Source: Oreohelix idahoensis
Lineage: Eukaryota > Mollusca > Gastropoda > Stylommatophora > Oreohelicidae
Length of the DNA: 64,000 nucleotides
Reading direction: 5' to 3'
NCBI GenBank assembly: GCA_024509875.1
Contig: JAMPIV010016261.1
Location: forward strand, 79,348 to 143,347
Part shown: piece by piece, positions 63,886 to 64,000 of the stretch
How positions within the stretch are numbered: position 1 is the stretch's first letter
How the letters are laid out: the number at the start of each line of letters is the position of its first letter
Notes under the pieces: generated by a model
What the model was told of the DNA's origin: nothing
The model's database searches: none
Seen by the model: only the letters and a program-made list of their open reading frames with translations
Program-made: the position numbers and the translations under genes

Positions 63886-64000
63886 CTTGACTTGCTAGGG
63901 CAGACTGTGGTCTTGCTCGAGTGTAGGAGGGCCTGGCCAGTCTTGGTTTTTTGGCCGCTGATGGCTGTACTTGAGCCCTAGCTCCACGTCAAGGAGCTGG

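Larger units (their letters stand above)
61050..64000 (-). mobile_element. I-type LINE with RNase H, cut by window edge
   Basis: Minus-strand order: endonuclease start (63885-63505), RT (63433-62308), a linker (62232-61855), RNase H plus zinc knuckle (61907-61130), and a GAA-rich 3' end near 61050. RNase H after RT indicates the I superfamily, distinct from the copy at 39385-41830. The endonuclease is largely deleted. The 44169-44668 fragment is the same type. Confidence 0.88.

Overview
The window is eukaryotic and reads as a graveyard of transposable elements. I found no intact host gene, no true tRNA or rRNA gene and nothing prokaryotic. The repertoire suggests an invertebrate animal: RTE and RNase-H-bearing I-type LINEs, very long-LTR Ty3/Gypsy elements with integrase placed before reverse transcriptase, a ZMYM-like hAT, Tc1/mariner and pogo relatives, and tRNA-headed SINEs. 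A mollusc is my guess, but nothing in the sequence proves it.

Layout. 1-7300: a broken coiled-coil gene (700-2270), a LINE 3' fragment, a decayed copy of an uncharacterised multi-copy protein family (3441-5108) and an 80-bp mariner-type foldback element. 7314-8016: a SINE and a 38-bp perfect palindrome. 8410-22736: a hAT transposon with both termini and an 8-bp target duplication. Its transposase is split by a 12-kb Ty3/Gypsy element (A, 10124-22126, 5-bp duplication GTAAC), whose own pol is split by a 2.5-kb solo LTR (13044-15572, duplication GTTCT). 22983-33010: a second nest. An I-type LINE fragment is broken by a SINE, the SINE by Gypsy element B (23468-32864, duplication CTCCC), and B's left LTR by another SINE (24847-25237); the right LTR keeps the empty site.

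33528-36347: an RTE LINE with a 930-codon open frame and an 11-bp target duplication. 36784-41830: two head-to-tail copies of an I-type LINE, the first broken by an internally deleted Tc1 element (37082-38105). 42200-45610: LINE pieces and a 45-bp minisatellite. 45640-49750: two degenerate LINEs placed end to end. 50118-50839: a pogo-like element. 53489-60361: non-autonomous LTR element C (duplication GCCTG), which carries a protease-like domain without its catalytic aspartate, inserted in an RTE fragment. 60470-64000: a degenerate LINE piece, then an I-type LINE running off the window edge.

Main biological interest. Elements A and B carry a Ty1/copia-like pol order (integrase parts, then RT and RNase H), as in Gmr1-like Ty3/Gypsy elements. 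Both lack the integrase catalytic core. The gap holds a related segment of about 120-140 residues that I cannot assign. B has also lost its protease, and C keeps only a Gag-like start and a dead protease. This looks like a community of defective elements that must have been mobilised in trans. All coding calls are by-eye reading; no database search was run.
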